Assembly: GCF_030373445.1 (NCBI RefSeq) | Contig: NZ_JAUCYU010000006.1 | Coordinates: 124,001-188,000 of the forward strand | Reading direction: 5' to 3' | Length of the DNA: 64,000 nt | From: Roseovarius sp. | Lineage (GTDB): Bacteria; Pseudomonadota; Alphaproteobacteria; Rhodobacterales; Rhodobacteraceae | In this document: one piece after another, positions 17,096 to 25,935 of the stretch | How the letters are laid out: every line of letters starts with the position of its first letter | How positions within the stretch are numbered: position 1 is the stretch's first letter | Translations under genes and position numbers: made by a program | The notes under the pieces: generated by a model | What the model saw: the letters and a program-made list of their open reading frames with translations, nothing else | Databases searched by the model: none | Told to the model about the DNA's origin: nothing

Positions 17096-18007
17096 TCAGG
17101 GCACCCGCGTGTCCCGGCGCACCACCCCGGACTTCTGCCGTTCCCGGTGCCAGATATAGAGGCCCGAGCCGATGATGATTACGCCCCCGCCCAGCGTCCA
17201 GACGGTGGGCCACGTGGCGAACACCACGATCCCCGCGATGGCGGCGAGGAAGATCTGGCTGTAGACCATCGGCGCCAGGATCGACGCATCGGCCCAGCGA
17301 TGCGCGATCGTGGCCAGCACGTGCCCGGTCATGCCGAACCCGCCGATCAGGAACATCACCAGCCATTCCGTGCCGCTGTCCGGCCAGACCCAGACGGATG
17401 CCGCGACCGGCGCCAGCACGACCGAGGCGATCCCCGACGACCAGAGCTGTTGCGTGGCGATCGTCTCCACCCCGGCCAGCATCCGCGTCATGATGAAATA
17501 GAGCGAGGCGATCGCCAGGGCCGCCAGCGAAAACAGCATCGCCGGGTGGAACTCGGCCCCCCATGGCTGCATCACCACCAGCACGCCCACGAACCCGGTG
17601 CAGACCGCCGCGATCCGGCGCAGGCCCACCTTCTCGCCAAGGATCGGAATGGCCAGCAGGGTCACCACGATCGGCCCGGCAAACGTGATCGTCGTGGTCA
17701 CCGTGATCGGCAGCGATTGCAGCGCGAAGAAGTTGCACACGGTCGAGCCGAACAGGAAGCTCGACCGCAAGACCTGTTTCAGCGGCGCCCGCGAGCGGAA
17801 GGCCGACAGCCCTTCCTGCGGCATGTAGACCAGGGCGGCATAGACGAAATGCCCGCAATACCGCGCGAAGACGACCTGCATCACCGGCAACCCCGCCAGT
17901 GTCAGCCACTTGGCGGAACTGTCGATGCAGGTGAAGAAGACCACGGCAAAGAACATGGTCAGCACCCCGGCGGCGGTGCGCTCTTCCCTTGGCTTGGGCA
18001 GGCTCAA
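17096..18007 (-). CDS. EamA-family (DMT) transporter
   Basis: A protein of about 303 residues with ten hydrophobic segments arranged as two EamA repeats; the second begins near residue 150. The family exports or imports small metabolites. The frame begins at a TTG (18007) without a clear ribosome site. A GTG at codon 15, just before MFFAVVFFTCIDSSAKW, is an alternative, so the start is uncertain. It is the last gene of the long minus-strand operon running from the TRAP genes, 19 bases after the SDR. A role in moving a sugar-acid intermediate is possible but not shown. Confidence 0.83.
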   Translation of the reverse strand: MSLPKPREERTAAGVLTMFFAVVFFTCIDSSAKWLTLAGLPVMQVVFARYCGHFVYAALVYMPQEGLSAFRSRAPLKQVLRSSFLFGSTVCNFFALQSLPITVTTTITFAGPIVVTLLAIPILGEKVGLRRIAAVCTGFVGVLVVMQPWGAEFHPAMLFSLAALAIASLYFIMTRMLAGVETIATQQLWSSGIASVVLAPVAASVWVWPDSGTEWLVMFLIGGFGMTGHVLATIAHRWADASILAPMVYSQIFLAAIAGIVVFATWPTVWTLGGGVIIIGSGLYIWHRERQKSGVVRRDTRVP

Positions 18008-18026
18008 TGCATCATCCGCAGGCCGG

Positions 18027-18749
18027 TCACATCGTCATCCCGCCGTCGATGGCCACGCATTGCCCGGTCATGTAGCGCGTCTCGTCGCTGGCGAGGTAGA
18101 CCACGAGATCGGCGATCTCCTCGGCCTCGCCCAGCCGGCCCATGGGCTGGCGGGCCACGAAGGCCTTCATCGCCGCGTCGTAATCGCCCGTATCCTTCAG
18201 CCGCTGCTGAAGCGAGGGGCTGTCGACGGTGCCCGGCGCGATGCAGTTGCAGCGGATGCCTTGCGTGATGTAGTCCGCCGCGACCTGCTTGGTCAGCCCG
18301 ATCGTCGCGCCCTTCGAGGTGCCGTAGATGAACCGGTTCGGCAGGCCCCGCATACAGGAACAGACCGAGGCGATGTTGACGATCGACCCCGCCCCGCGTT
18401 CCAGCATCGCCGGCACCGCCGCCTGGATCGCGTGGAAATGCGCCCGCACGTTGAGGTTCATGGCAAGGTCGAACTCCTCGTCCGTGGCATCCAGTACCGT
18501 TCCCGAATGCACCACGCCCGAACAATTGACCAGGATATCCGGCGCCGCCTCGCCCACCGCCTTCGACAGCGCCGACTTGTCCAGCGCATCGAGCGCGAAG
18601 CACTCTGCCACCTCGAGCCCCCCCAGCAGGTCGCCGTTCAGGTCGGTTGCGATCACGTGCGCCCCCTCGCGGGCCATTGCCGCGGCGCTCGCGCGGCCGA
18701 TGCCCTGCCCGGCGGCGGTGATGAAGGCCCGCTTGCCCTTCAACCTCAT
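18027..18749 (-). CDS. SDR, 2-keto-3-deoxy-L-fuconate dehydrogenase/BDH2-like
   Basis: A 240-residue SDR. TAAGQGIGRA at residues 11-20 and the YGTSKGA catalytic motif near residue 142 resemble the DHRS6/BDH2 group, which includes bacterial 2-keto-3-deoxy-L-fuconate 4-dehydrogenases. CNCIAPGTVDSPSL is also typical of that group. The ATG at 18749 overlaps the reductase stop (ATGA); the much longer frame upstream is antisense. A FAH-type hydrolase at 27962 could take the 2,4-diketo product, so the pair may form a non-phosphorylative deoxy-sugar acid route. That link is inference. Confidence 0.78.
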   Translation of the reverse strand: MRLKGKRAFITAAGQGIGRASAAAMAREGAHVIATDLNGDLLGGLEVAECFALDALDKSALSKAVGEAAPDILVNCSGVVHSGTVLDATDEEFDLAMNLNVRAHFHAIQAAVPAMLERGAGSIVNIASVCSCMRGLPNRFIYGTSKGATIGLTKQVAADYITQGIRCNCIAPGTVDSPSLQQRLKDTGDYDAAMKAFVARQPMGRLGEAEEIADLVVYLASDETRYMTGQCVAIDGGMTM

Positions 18750-19639
18750 GATCGTCCACCCCCGAGATGCTTGCCCATCCAGTCCACCATTTCCGGGATC
18801 ATGATCCCGCCATCGCCGCCATCCCGCGCCTCGCGCAGCGTGGCATCCGCGGCGGTCGACATCCGGCTTTCCAGCCCCAGGTCCGCCGTCATCTGCCGGT
18901 AATAGCCCACATCCTTGGCCCCGTTTGCAACCGAAAAGGCAAGGTCGATCTTCCCGTCGACGGCATAATTGCGGATGAACTCCATCATCCCCGATTTGAG
19001 CGGCCCGGCCGACATCACGCCGAACAGTGCCTCGCGGTCGATGCCGGCCGCATCCGCCGCGGCGAAGGCCTCGGACATGGCGGTGGCGGTGGTCATGGCG
19101 AAGAAGTTGTTGATCAGCTTGATCGTGTGCCCGTTGCCCAGCTTGCCGAGGTGGAAAACGTTCTCGCCCAGCACGTCGAGCACCGGCTTGACTTGTTCGT
19201 AGGCCGCCTCGTCCCCCGCACACATGATGTTCAAGAGGCCATCCTTCGCATGGGCCGGCGTGCGGCCCAGCGGCGCGTCGAGATAGATGGCACCCTTTTC
19301 GGCCAGGTCGGCGCCGATCTTCAACGTCGAGGCGGGCAGCGAGGTACCGAAGTCGATCACCACCTGCCCCTCCTTCGCGCCGGCCAGCACGCCATCCTCG
19401 CCGTAGATCCGTTGCTCGACCTGCTCGGAGGTGCCCACGCACAGCATCACGATATCGCAGGTCTCGGCCATCTCCTTGGCCGAACCCGCTTCCTTGCCGC
19501 CGCGCTTTACCGCCTCCTCGATCCCGCTCCGGTCGCGGTTGCCCAGCACGGTCACGTCATGGCCCGCATCCTGCAGGCACCCCACCATGGCGCGGCCCAT
19601 CAGCCCCAGCCCGATAAACCCGATTGTCGGCTTGCTCAT
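18746..19639 (-). CDS. Beta-hydroxyacid dehydrogenase family reductase with YihU-like GRT motif
   Basis: A 297-residue paralogue of the reductase at 9611. The Rossmann motif is GFIGLGLMGRAM, DAPLGRTP at residues 121-128 replaces the common DAPVSGG, and the catalytic segment IKLINNF is at residues 173-179. The last segment closely resembles E. coli YihU (sulfolactaldehyde reductase). The start at 19639 has a GGGAGGAC site; the upstream in-frame ATG would lengthen the protein with non-conserved residues. It lies between uxaA and an SDR in the TRAP/UxaA operon. It probably reduces a semialdehyde made by an aldolase of the island. Confidence 0.85.
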   Translation of the reverse strand: MSKPTIGFIGLGLMGRAMVGCLQDAGHDVTVLGNRDRSGIEEAVKRGGKEAGSAKEMAETCDIVMLCVGTSEQVEQRIYGEDGVLAGAKEGQVVIDFGTSLPASTLKIGADLAEKGAIYLDAPLGRTPAHAKDGLLNIMCAGDEAAYEQVKPVLDVLGENVFHLGKLGNGHTIKLINNFFAMTTATAMSEAFAAADAAGIDREALFGVMSAGPLKSGMMEFIRNYAVDGKIDLAFSVANGAKDVGYYRQMTADLGLESRMSTAADATLREARDGGDGGIMIPEMVDWMGKHLGGGRS

Positions 19640-19683
19640 GTTGTCCTCCCTTTCATGGCGCCGCCCGCGCGGGGCGGCGCGCC

Positions 19684-21174
19684 CTACATCACCGCGCCGA
19701 TCTGCCACGGCACGAATTCATGATCGCCCAGCCCCTGCGCCTCGGATTTCGACACCTCGCCCGAGGCCAGCCGGAGCCAGGCGGCGTAGATTTCGCGCCC
19801 GACCTCTTCGACGCTGGCGCCCTCGGTCAGGATACGGCCGGCGTTCACGTCCATATCCTCGGTCATCCGGTCGTACATCTGGCTGTTGGTGGCCACCTTC
19901 AGCGTCGGGGCGGGTTTCGAGCCGAAGGCCGAGCCGCGCCCGGTGGTGAAGACCACGAGGTTGCAGCCGCTGGCGATCTGGCCCGTCACGCTGGCCGGGT
20001 CGTAGCCGGGACTGTCCATGAAGGTGAAGCCCCTGGCCGTCACCGGTTCGGCATATTTGTAGACGCCGGTGAGGGGCGTGGTGCCGCCCTTGGCGGCCGC
20101 GCCGAGCGACTTTTCGAGGATGGTTGTCAGCCCGCCCTTCTTGTTGCCGGGGCTGGGGTTGTTGTCCATGCTGCCGTGGTTGCGGGCGGTGTAATCCTCC
20201 CACCAGCGGATGAGGGAGATGAGTTTCTCCCCCACCTCGCGGCTGGCCGCCCGCGCTGTCAGCAGGTGTTCGGCCCCGTAGATCTCGGGCGTTTCGGCCA
20301 GCACGCCGGTGCCGCCCTGCGCGACCAGCAGGTCGCAGGCATGGCCGACCGCCGGGTTCGCCGTGATGCCCGACCACGCGTCCGAGCCGCCGCATTGCAG
20401 GGCGACCATCAGCTCCGAGGCCGGGCACGGCTCGCGCTCTGCCTCGTTGACCAGCGGCAGCATCGCCTCGATCCTGGCTATGCCGGCCTCGACGGTCTTC
20501 CGGATGCCGCCCACGTCCTGGATGTTCATCGTCTGGAAGAGCGGCCCCGGCGTGAGGCCGAACGCCTCGACCAGCCAGTCGATCTGGTTGGTCTCGCAGC
20601 CCAGCCCGGCCATCAGCACGCCGCCCACGTTGGGGTTGCGGGCATAGCCCCACATGACCCGCTGCAGGGCCTCGAACCCCTCGCCCGAACCGGCCATGCC
20701 GCAGCCGGTGCCGTGCACGAAGGCGGCCACGCCGTCGACATTGGGATAGGGCGCCAGCCGCTCGGGGGTGAAGTGGTCGGCGATCATGCGCGCGGCGGTG
20801 GCCGAGCAGTTCACCGAGGTGAGGACGGCGATGTAGTTGCGCGTGCCCACCCGGCCCGAGGCGCGGCGGTAGCCCATGAAGGTGTCGATGGTGGTCGCGG
20901 GCGCGGCCGGTGTCAGGTTGGTGGAGAATTCGTAGGCGGTGTCGACGTTGCGGAATTCGAGGTTGTGGGTGTGCACGTGGGCGCCCTGGGGGATGTCCGT
21001 TGAGGCATAGCCGATGACCTGGGCGTACTTGCGCACCGCTTCGCCGCGGGGGATGGGGCGGGTAGCGAGCTTGTGGCCGCGCGGGATCAGCTCGGCCGCG
21101 CCGCCCTCACCGGGGGCGAGCTGGGTGATGGCGGTCGCCACGTTGTCGGCGTCGGACAGTTGCACGGTCTTCAT
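19684..21174 (-). CDS. uxaA: UxaA-family altronate/galactarate-type dehydratase
   Basis: A 496-residue protein combining an N-terminal SAF-like domain (residues 1 to about 95, with the HVHTHN segment) and the C-terminal UxaA/GarD dehydratase domain. The latter has GRVGTRNYIAVLTSVNCSAT, HGTGCGM, GLGCE and QCGGSDAWSGITANPA. Full-length altronate dehydratases have this size. The reaction would be Fe2+-dependent dehydration of altronate or a related acid to a 2-keto-3-deoxy acid. The ATG at 21174 begins the conserved MKTVQL segment. It lies 8 bases after a PhyH gene in the TRAP operon. A related hexonate or aldarate is a possible substrate. Confidence 0.86.
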   Translation of the reverse strand: MKTVQLSDADNVATAITQLAPGEGGAAELIPRGHKLATRPIPRGEAVRKYAQVIGYASTDIPQGAHVHTHNLEFRNVDTAYEFSTNLTPAAPATTIDTFMGYRRASGRVGTRNYIAVLTSVNCSATAARMIADHFTPERLAPYPNVDGVAAFVHGTGCGMAGSGEGFEALQRVMWGYARNPNVGGVLMAGLGCETNQIDWLVEAFGLTPGPLFQTMNIQDVGGIRKTVEAGIARIEAMLPLVNEAEREPCPASELMVALQCGGSDAWSGITANPAVGHACDLLVAQGGTGVLAETPEIYGAEHLLTARAASREVGEKLISLIRWWEDYTARNHGSMDNNPSPGNKKGGLTTILEKSLGAAAKGGTTPLTGVYKYAEPVTARGFTFMDSPGYDPASVTGQIASGCNLVVFTTGRGSAFGSKPAPTLKVATNSQMYDRMTEDMDVNAGRILTEGASVEEVGREIYAAWLRLASGEVSKSEAQGLGDHEFVPWQIGAVM

Positions 21175-21182
21175 GGGTGTCC

Positions 21183-22124
21183 TCACGCGCAGGAGGGGCT
21201 GTCGGCGCGCCAGCGGTGGATGGGGATGTGCGGCTGGCCGGCGAGGCGGGCGCGCGCCGTCTCCCACATCTCGCGCCAGGTGCGCCAGTCGTGAAGCTCG
21301 GTCTCCGGACGGGCGCGGGACCGGGCGACGAAGTCGGGGAAATGCGCGCGGCCCGTCGGCTGGCCGGTCACGCTGTAGCGGATGTCGAAGGACCAGCGGA
21401 ACCGGTCGGACCGGTTGTCGAGCGAGGCGTGGGGCGTCAGCGGGTGGAAGATGACCGCTCCGCCCGCCTTGACTGGCAGCGGCCGCGCCTGCGACAGGTC
21501 GAGACAGCCGGCGGCAATCGCCGTCTGTTTCTTCGGGCAATGCGGGTACATTTGCGGCGTGCCGGGGATCGCCTGAAGGCAGCCGTTCTCGACCGTGGCA
21601 TCGGTGATCGCCAGCCAGACCGTCACCATGGTCGTGCCGTCGGCCTCCTCATGCCCCACGCCGCGATCCTGGTGCCAGTCGGTGCCGCCCACATGCGCGC
21701 GGATCTCGTCCTTGTGCAACTCGCCCACCGGCGGCTTCAGGCGCACATGCTGGATCGGGTTCGAGGTGATCTCGGGCCCGATCAGGCCTTCGACGAGGTC
21801 GAGCAGCCGGGCGCAGGTGATCATCTCGAACACCGCCGGGCCGAAATGGAACGGTGTCCCGGGCGTCACCTTGTCCCCCGGGAGCGAGATGTCCATCGGC
21901 TGGAACCAGTCGCAGCCGGCCTTGTAGCTGGTCAGCAGCTTGTCCTGGAAATCCCGCCCTTCCGGCGGGGGCACCCGCCCCTCGCGATGCCAGCCGTCAT
22001 AGAGCGTATCCAGCAGGCCCGCATATTCCGCCCGCACCGAGACCAGAACCTCGGGCGGCAGCACGTCGGGCACCACGATCACCCCGTCCCGGTGGAACGC
22101 GTCTATCTGCGATTGGTCAAGCAT
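21183..22124 (-). CDS. Phytanoyl-CoA dioxygenase (PhyH) family protein
   Basis: A 313-residue Fe(II)/2-oxoglutarate oxygenase. The HxD metal pair is in TDWHQDRGVGHEE near residue 150, and the distal His is in the FHPLTPHASLDNRS segment near residue 225. It is not a close copy of the PhyH protein at 10546, so two independent family members are tied to sugar-acid operons in this region. It sits between the TRAP permease and uxaA, only 8 bases before uxaA. An oxidative step that turns a modified imported acid into a UxaA substrate is a plausible inference. Confidence 0.86.
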   Translation of the reverse strand: MLDQSQIDAFHRDGVIVVPDVLPPEVLVSVRAEYAGLLDTLYDGWHREGRVPPPEGRDFQDKLLTSYKAGCDWFQPMDISLPGDKVTPGTPFHFGPAVFEMITCARLLDLVEGLIGPEITSNPIQHVRLKPPVGELHKDEIRAHVGGTDWHQDRGVGHEEADGTTMVTVWLAITDATVENGCLQAIPGTPQMYPHCPKKQTAIAAGCLDLSQARPLPVKAGGAVIFHPLTPHASLDNRSDRFRWSFDIRYSVTGQPTGRAHFPDFVARSRARPETELHDWRTWREMWETARARLAGQPHIPIHRWRADSPSCA

Positions 22125-22157
22125 GGCGCCTCCGCGCGCTGGTCAGGACGTGGAAAG

Positions 22158-22171
22158 GGGCGGGCCCGCCC
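22158..22171. other. GC-rich palindrome in the dctM-phyH gap
   Basis: The perfect palindrome GGGCGGGCCCGCCC lies in the 80-base gap between the TRAP large permease stop and the PhyH start. There is no T-tract, so it is more likely an mRNA-stability or attenuation structure than a full terminator. Confidence 0.4.
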
Positions 22172-22204
22172 GCCCCCTTCGGGAAGATTTTGAGCCCGGC
22201 CGCC

Positions 22205-23833
22205 CTAGAGGAACAGCGTCACGATGGGCGGCCAGATCAGCAGCACCGACAGCGCCAGAAGCTGCAGCACGATGAACGGCAGGAACCCCCGGAAAATCGC
22301 CGTCAGCGAGATATGCGGCGGCGCCACCGACTTGAGGTAGAACGCGGCCGGCCCGAAGGGCGGAGACAGGAAGCTCACCTGCATGTTCATGCAGAACACC
22401 ACGCCGAACCAGATCGCCACCTGGCGGGGGTCCAGCTCGCCGAAGATCCCGATTTCCTCGACCGGCAGCTTCAGCACGATCGGCAGGAAGACCGGCATGA
22501 TCAGCAGCACGATGCCGATCCAGTCCATGAACATGCCCATGATCAGGAAAATCACCATCATCACCAGGATGATGCCCATGGTCGGCAGCTCGGCCGCGAC
22601 GATCATGTTGGCCACGTAGGTCGGCCCGCCCGCCAGCGTGTAGGCCGCGGCCAGCGAGGCGGCGCCGATGGTGACCCAGATGATCGTGCCGGTCGATTTC
22701 AGCGTGCGCATCAGGCTGTCCCAGACGATCTCGAAGGTCATCTCGCGCCGGACCAGGCCGATGACGAAGACCGCCACCACCCCCATGCCCGCGGCCTCGG
22801 TGATGCCGGTGATGCCCATGTAGATCGAGCCCAGCACCACCCCGATCACGATGATCGGCGCGATAAGGCCCTTGCCCATCTGCCAGCCTTCCTCGGCCCG
22901 CTCGCGGCCGACCACGAACAGGATCAGCGCGGCGGCAATGGCGAAGGCCCCCACGATATACGGTATGTCCGAGACCATCCCCAGCGCGATCGGCTCGAGC
23001 CCCTCCTGCACCTGGTTGTCGCCGGTCACGGTGAAGAACACCGCCCGGAGCAGCAGGAACCCGGTGATCCACAACGCGAAGCGCGACAGGAAGCCCACGA
23101 AACGCAGGAACTTCTCCTTGCCCTTGGGCGCCGTCGGGTCCTCTTCCGGCAAGGGCGCCAGCGACGGGTTCAGGTTGGTGCGGATGATGATGTAGAGGAT
23201 GAAGAACGAGGCCAGCATGAAGCCGGGAAGGAAGGACGCGGTAAACAGCGCCTTGATCGAGGTCTCGGTCACCAGCCCGTAGAAGATCAGCACGATCGAC
23301 GGCGGGATCATCGTGCCCAGTGACCCCGACGCACAGATCGTCCCGATGGCGAGGTTCTGGTTGTAGCCCAGCCGCAGCATCTGCGGCAGCGCGATCAGCC
23401 CCAGCAGCACCACCTCGCCGCCGATGATCCCCGACATGGCCGCCATGATCACCGCCATGATCGAGGTGACGATGGCAATGCCGCCGCGCGTCCGCGACAG
23501 CCACTGGTTCAGGGCGTCGTACATGTCCTTGGCGATGCCAGAGCGTTCCAGCAGCGAGGCCATGAAGATGAACAAGGGCACCGATATGAGCACGTAGTTG
23601 GTCATCTGCCGGTAGACGGCCTGTGCCAGCACCGACATCGGCCCGCTGCCGAAGCGCCCGAACGACGCCTCCGGCCCGAACTTCATCACGATCACCGCGA
23701 CGGCAAGGAAGGCCGAGGCGAACCCCAGCGGCATCCCGATGGCCAGCAGGACGAACATGCCGATCAGCAGGAAGATCGACAGGGTCGCGACGTCGCCCAC
23801 CTTCATCCAGGCGAAAAGCTCGAGGAATTCCAT
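22205..23833 (-). CDS. TRAP transporter large permease (DctM family)
   Basis: A 542-residue multi-pass membrane protein, the ion-coupled transport subunit of a TRAP system. GIIGGEVVLLGLIALPQM and SGSLGTMIPPSIVLIFYG are typical DctM segments. It is longer than the usual ~430 residues because of an extra hydrophobic and charged stretch around residues 215-320, as seen in a subset of large DctM proteins. It directly abuts the small permease gene (no gap). With the two binding proteins upstream it forms a complete TRAP importer, probably for a sugar acid. Confidence 0.92.
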   Translation of the reverse strand: MEFLELFAWMKVGDVATLSIFLLIGMFVLLAIGMPLGFASAFLAVAVIVMKFGPEASFGRFGSGPMSVLAQAVYRQMTNYVLISVPLFIFMASLLERSGIAKDMYDALNQWLSRTRGGIAIVTSIMAVIMAAMSGIIGGEVVLLGLIALPQMLRLGYNQNLAIGTICASGSLGTMIPPSIVLIFYGLVTETSIKALFTASFLPGFMLASFFILYIIIRTNLNPSLAPLPEEDPTAPKGKEKFLRFVGFLSRFALWITGFLLLRAVFFTVTGDNQVQEGLEPIALGMVSDIPYIVGAFAIAAALILFVVGRERAEEGWQMGKGLIAPIIVIGVVLGSIYMGITGITEAAGMGVVAVFVIGLVRREMTFEIVWDSLMRTLKSTGTIIWVTIGAASLAAAYTLAGGPTYVANMIVAAELPTMGIILVMMVIFLIMGMFMDWIGIVLLIMPVFLPIVLKLPVEEIGIFGELDPRQVAIWFGVVFCMNMQVSFLSPPFGPAAFYLKSVAPPHISLTAIFRGFLPFIVLQLLALSVLLIWPPIVTLFL

Positions 23834-24643
23834 CTACTTCTTCTCCAGCGTTTCGCGGATGTGTTCGATCTCGGTCTCGTCGATCTCGTCCATCGGGGAA
23901 TGATGCTCGGGCGCCTTGTTCCAGTCGGCGATCAGGTTCGAGACCGCCTGTATCGCCACAAGCACGATGATGATCAGCACCGCCGGCTTGATGGTTCCGG
24001 GGATCGGCGGATCCCAGGCCGTGCCGAACGTCTCCATCCGCAGGAAGCGGCGCTGCGCATCGGCGTAGTTGCCCCAGACAAGGGCGAAGGTGAACCCCAC
24101 GATCAGCAGCACCGACAGCACGTCGGATGTCTTCTGCGCCCAGCGGGGCATGATGTCGTAGATCACGTAGATGCGGATATGGCTGCGCTGCTGCATCGCG
24201 TATTGCCCCGCGAACAGGAACACCAGCGCCGCGATCCACAGCGACAGCTCGTTGGCCCACAGCGTCGGGCGCGAGAAGACGTAGCGCGACACCACCTCGT
24301 AGAACATCACGATCACGATCAGCGCGGTCATGATCATCGCCATGCGAGATGTGATCAGCGAGACGATATCGAAAAATCCGCCCGGCCGGTTCTCGAGCGG
24401 GCCGTGGAAATCCGACAGGTAGAGCGCGGCGAACAGGATGGCGCCGGTGATCGACAGGAGCATCGCCCAGACCAGCGGGCGCCCCTGCGGCCGGATCATC
24501 TCGTGCATCCCGAGCGCGGTTTCGGATATCAGGGCGTTGGCGACCAGCCAGATGTAAAGCAGCACCACGATCCCGGTGAATACCAGCATGGCAATACGTA
24601 CCGGCTGTCGCAGCGGTCCGAGCCAGAGGCTTTCCTTCTCCAT
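23834..24643 (-). CDS. TRAP transporter small permease (DctQ family)
   Basis: A 269-residue membrane protein. Two N-terminal hydrophobic segments precede the four-helix DctQ core; VVSRYVFSRPTLWANELSLW near residue 125 is the typical DctQ signature. The extra N-terminal part makes it longer than a minimal DctQ (about 160-180 residues). The ATG at 24643 is chosen because a GAGGGAGAG site lies upstream; the earlier ATG at 24664 has the Shine-Dalgarno sequence touching it. It lies 109 bases after the binding-protein gene, with a strong hairpin in the gap. Confidence 0.87.
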   Translation of the reverse strand: MEKESLWLGPLRQPVRIAMLVFTGIVVLLYIWLVANALISETALGMHEMIRPQGRPLVWAMLLSITGAILFAALYLSDFHGPLENRPGGFFDIVSLITSRMAMIMTALIVIVMFYEVVSRYVFSRPTLWANELSLWIAALVFLFAGQYAMQQRSHIRIYVIYDIMPRWAQKTSDVLSVLLIVGFTFALVWGNYADAQRRFLRMETFGTAWDPPIPGTIKPAVLIIIVLVAIQAVSNLIADWNKAPEHHSPMDEIDETEIEHIRETLEKK

Positions 24644-24691
24644 GCGCGCTCTCTCCCTCGTCATTCCTTGTTGGTTGGCACCCGCACCGGT

Positions 24692-24719
24692 CGGATGCGC
24701 CCGACGGGGGGCGCATCCG
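24692..24719 (-). terminator. Stem-loop between TRAP binding protein and small permease
   Basis: Arms of 11 bp (CGGATGCGCCC and its complement) with a 6-base loop, 34 bases after the binding-protein stop. No T-run follows on the minus strand. Such structures often leave binding-protein transcripts more abundant than permease transcripts, by partial termination or by 3'-end stabilisation. That role here is inference. Confidence 0.6.
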
Positions 24720-24752
24720 GGCCTTCGGGCCTCACGCGGCTCTGTTGCGGCC

Positions 24753-25766
24753 TCAGTCGATCAGGCCAAGCTGCTTGAGATAGGTCTTGTGGCTTTCGAG
24801 GATCGCCCCGGCTTCCGGAGAGCGCGAGCCCCAGTCATCCCACGCGGCCTGCGCCGCCTCGCGGAAGGCCGCCCGGTCTTCTTCCGACCAGTCATGCAGC
24901 GTCACGCCCTTCTCGCGCAGCTCCGCCGCGGCGGCCGAGTTGTTCTTGCCGTTCGACAGCGCGATCTGGAACGAGACCTTCTGCCATGCGGTGTCTATGA
25001 TCCGGCGTTGCTGGTCCGTCAGGCCGTTCCACACGTCCAGATTGCAGGCCAGGTGGTCCGACGGCATCGAGTGGAAGCCCGGATAGGTCGCGTGTTTCAC
25101 GATGTCGTAAAGGCCCAGGCCGACGTTGTTGTAGAGGCCCGAGGCATCGGCCCCGTCGATGATGCCCGTTTCCAGCGCGGTGAAGATCTCGGTGAAGTCC
25201 ATCACGATCGGCGAGGCGCCGAGGGTTTCGAAGATCTCGGTTTCCATCCCCGGGGGCGAGCGGAATTTCCAGCCCTTCAGGTCGTCCATCCCGGCGATGG
25301 GCTTGGACGACGAGAGCGATTCCTGCCCGTAGATCGACCAGCCGATGAGCTGCATGTTCTGCGCGTTGTAAAGCTCCTGCGCGGCGTCATACCCGCCGCC
25401 GTAATAGAGCCAGGAATACTGCTGCCAGGGGGTCTCGTATCCGCCCATGATGTCGCCGACGAACTGGAAGGCGGGGTTCTTGCCGGTCTGGTAGGCGCCG
25501 CCCGTCGCGTCGCAATCCAGGATGCCGTTGATCGCGGCGTCGAACGTTTCGGTCGTGGCCACGACCGAGGACGAATAGAACATCTCGACGGTGATATCCC
25601 CGCCCGACATGACCTGCACGTCATCTGCCCATTCGGCGATTTGCTTGCCGGTGGGATGCTCGGTCGCGTAATGCGTCTGCACCCGAAGCGTGACCGGCTC
25701 GGCCGTGGCCGAGGCGGCCATCAGCGCCGCCGCGCCGGCCGTCATCAGAAAGCTCGTGATCTTCAT
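24753..25766 (-). CDS. TRAP substrate-binding protein (DctP), copy 1
   Basis: A 337-residue periplasmic binding protein with a Sec signal peptide (MKITSFLMTAGAAALMAASATAEP, cleavage after TAE or near it). By eye it differs from copy 2 at only about 21 of 337 positions, so the two are recent tandem duplicates. Both have the DctP-type core with KGWKFRSPPG near residue 165, the region that usually holds the carboxylate-binding Arg. The ATG at 25766 has an excellent GGGAGGAG site. Its own promoter region contains two operator palindromes. It probably binds a uronate or other sugar acid. Confidence 0.9.
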   Translation of the reverse strand: MKITSFLMTAGAAALMAASATAEPVTLRVQTHYATEHPTGKQIAEWADDVQVMSGGDITVEMFYSSSVVATTETFDAAINGILDCDATGGAYQTGKNPAFQFVGDIMGGYETPWQQYSWLYYGGGYDAAQELYNAQNMQLIGWSIYGQESLSSSKPIAGMDDLKGWKFRSPPGMETEIFETLGASPIVMDFTEIFTALETGIIDGADASGLYNNVGLGLYDIVKHATYPGFHSMPSDHLACNLDVWNGLTDQQRRIIDTAWQKVSFQIALSNGKNNSAAAAELREKGVTLHDWSEEDRAAFREAAQAAWDDWGSRSPEAGAILESHKTYLKQLGLID

Positions 25767-25834
25767 TTTCTTCTCCTCCCTTGGCGGTGCCATTGCAGCG
25801 CCTGTTTCACGGCCGCTCATCCTCCATCGCGCGG

Positions 25835-25858
25835 CCAGAGATGGTATACCATCTCTGG
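25835..25858. promoter_or_regulatory. GntR-type operator, proximal site of binding-protein copy 1
   Basis: A perfect 24-bp palindrome centred on TGGTATACCA (arms begin CCAGAG), the longest of the six in this window. It lies about 70 bases upstream of the copy 1 start. Its centre is 55 bases from the distal operator at 25895, the same spacing as in front of copy 2. Confidence 0.82.
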
Positions 25859-25894
25859 TGACGGTAACGAATGGTGCTCGGATAATCAACAAAT

Positions 25895-25908
25895 TTTGGT
25901 ATACCAAA
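25895..25908. promoter_or_regulatory. GntR-type operator, distal site of binding-protein copy 1
   Basis: The perfect 14-bp palindrome TTTGGTATACCAAA, in an AT-rich block (AATCAACAAATTTTGG) that is repeated almost exactly in front of copy 2. Together with the site at 25835 it could support repression by looping or cooperative binding. Confidence 0.82.
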
Positions 25909-25935
25909 TTGTCCCGAAGGGGCCTGCCGCGGCCA

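Noticed and set aside
22158..22171. GC palindrome as a rho-independent terminator
   Set aside because: There is no T-run on either side and the flanking genes appear co-transcribed; kept only as a low-confidence structure.
22143..24716. 857-codon minus-strand frame overlapping the TRAP permease genes
   Set aside because: It is the wrong frame of the permease region; the correct frames give clean DctM and DctQ proteins with ribosome sites.
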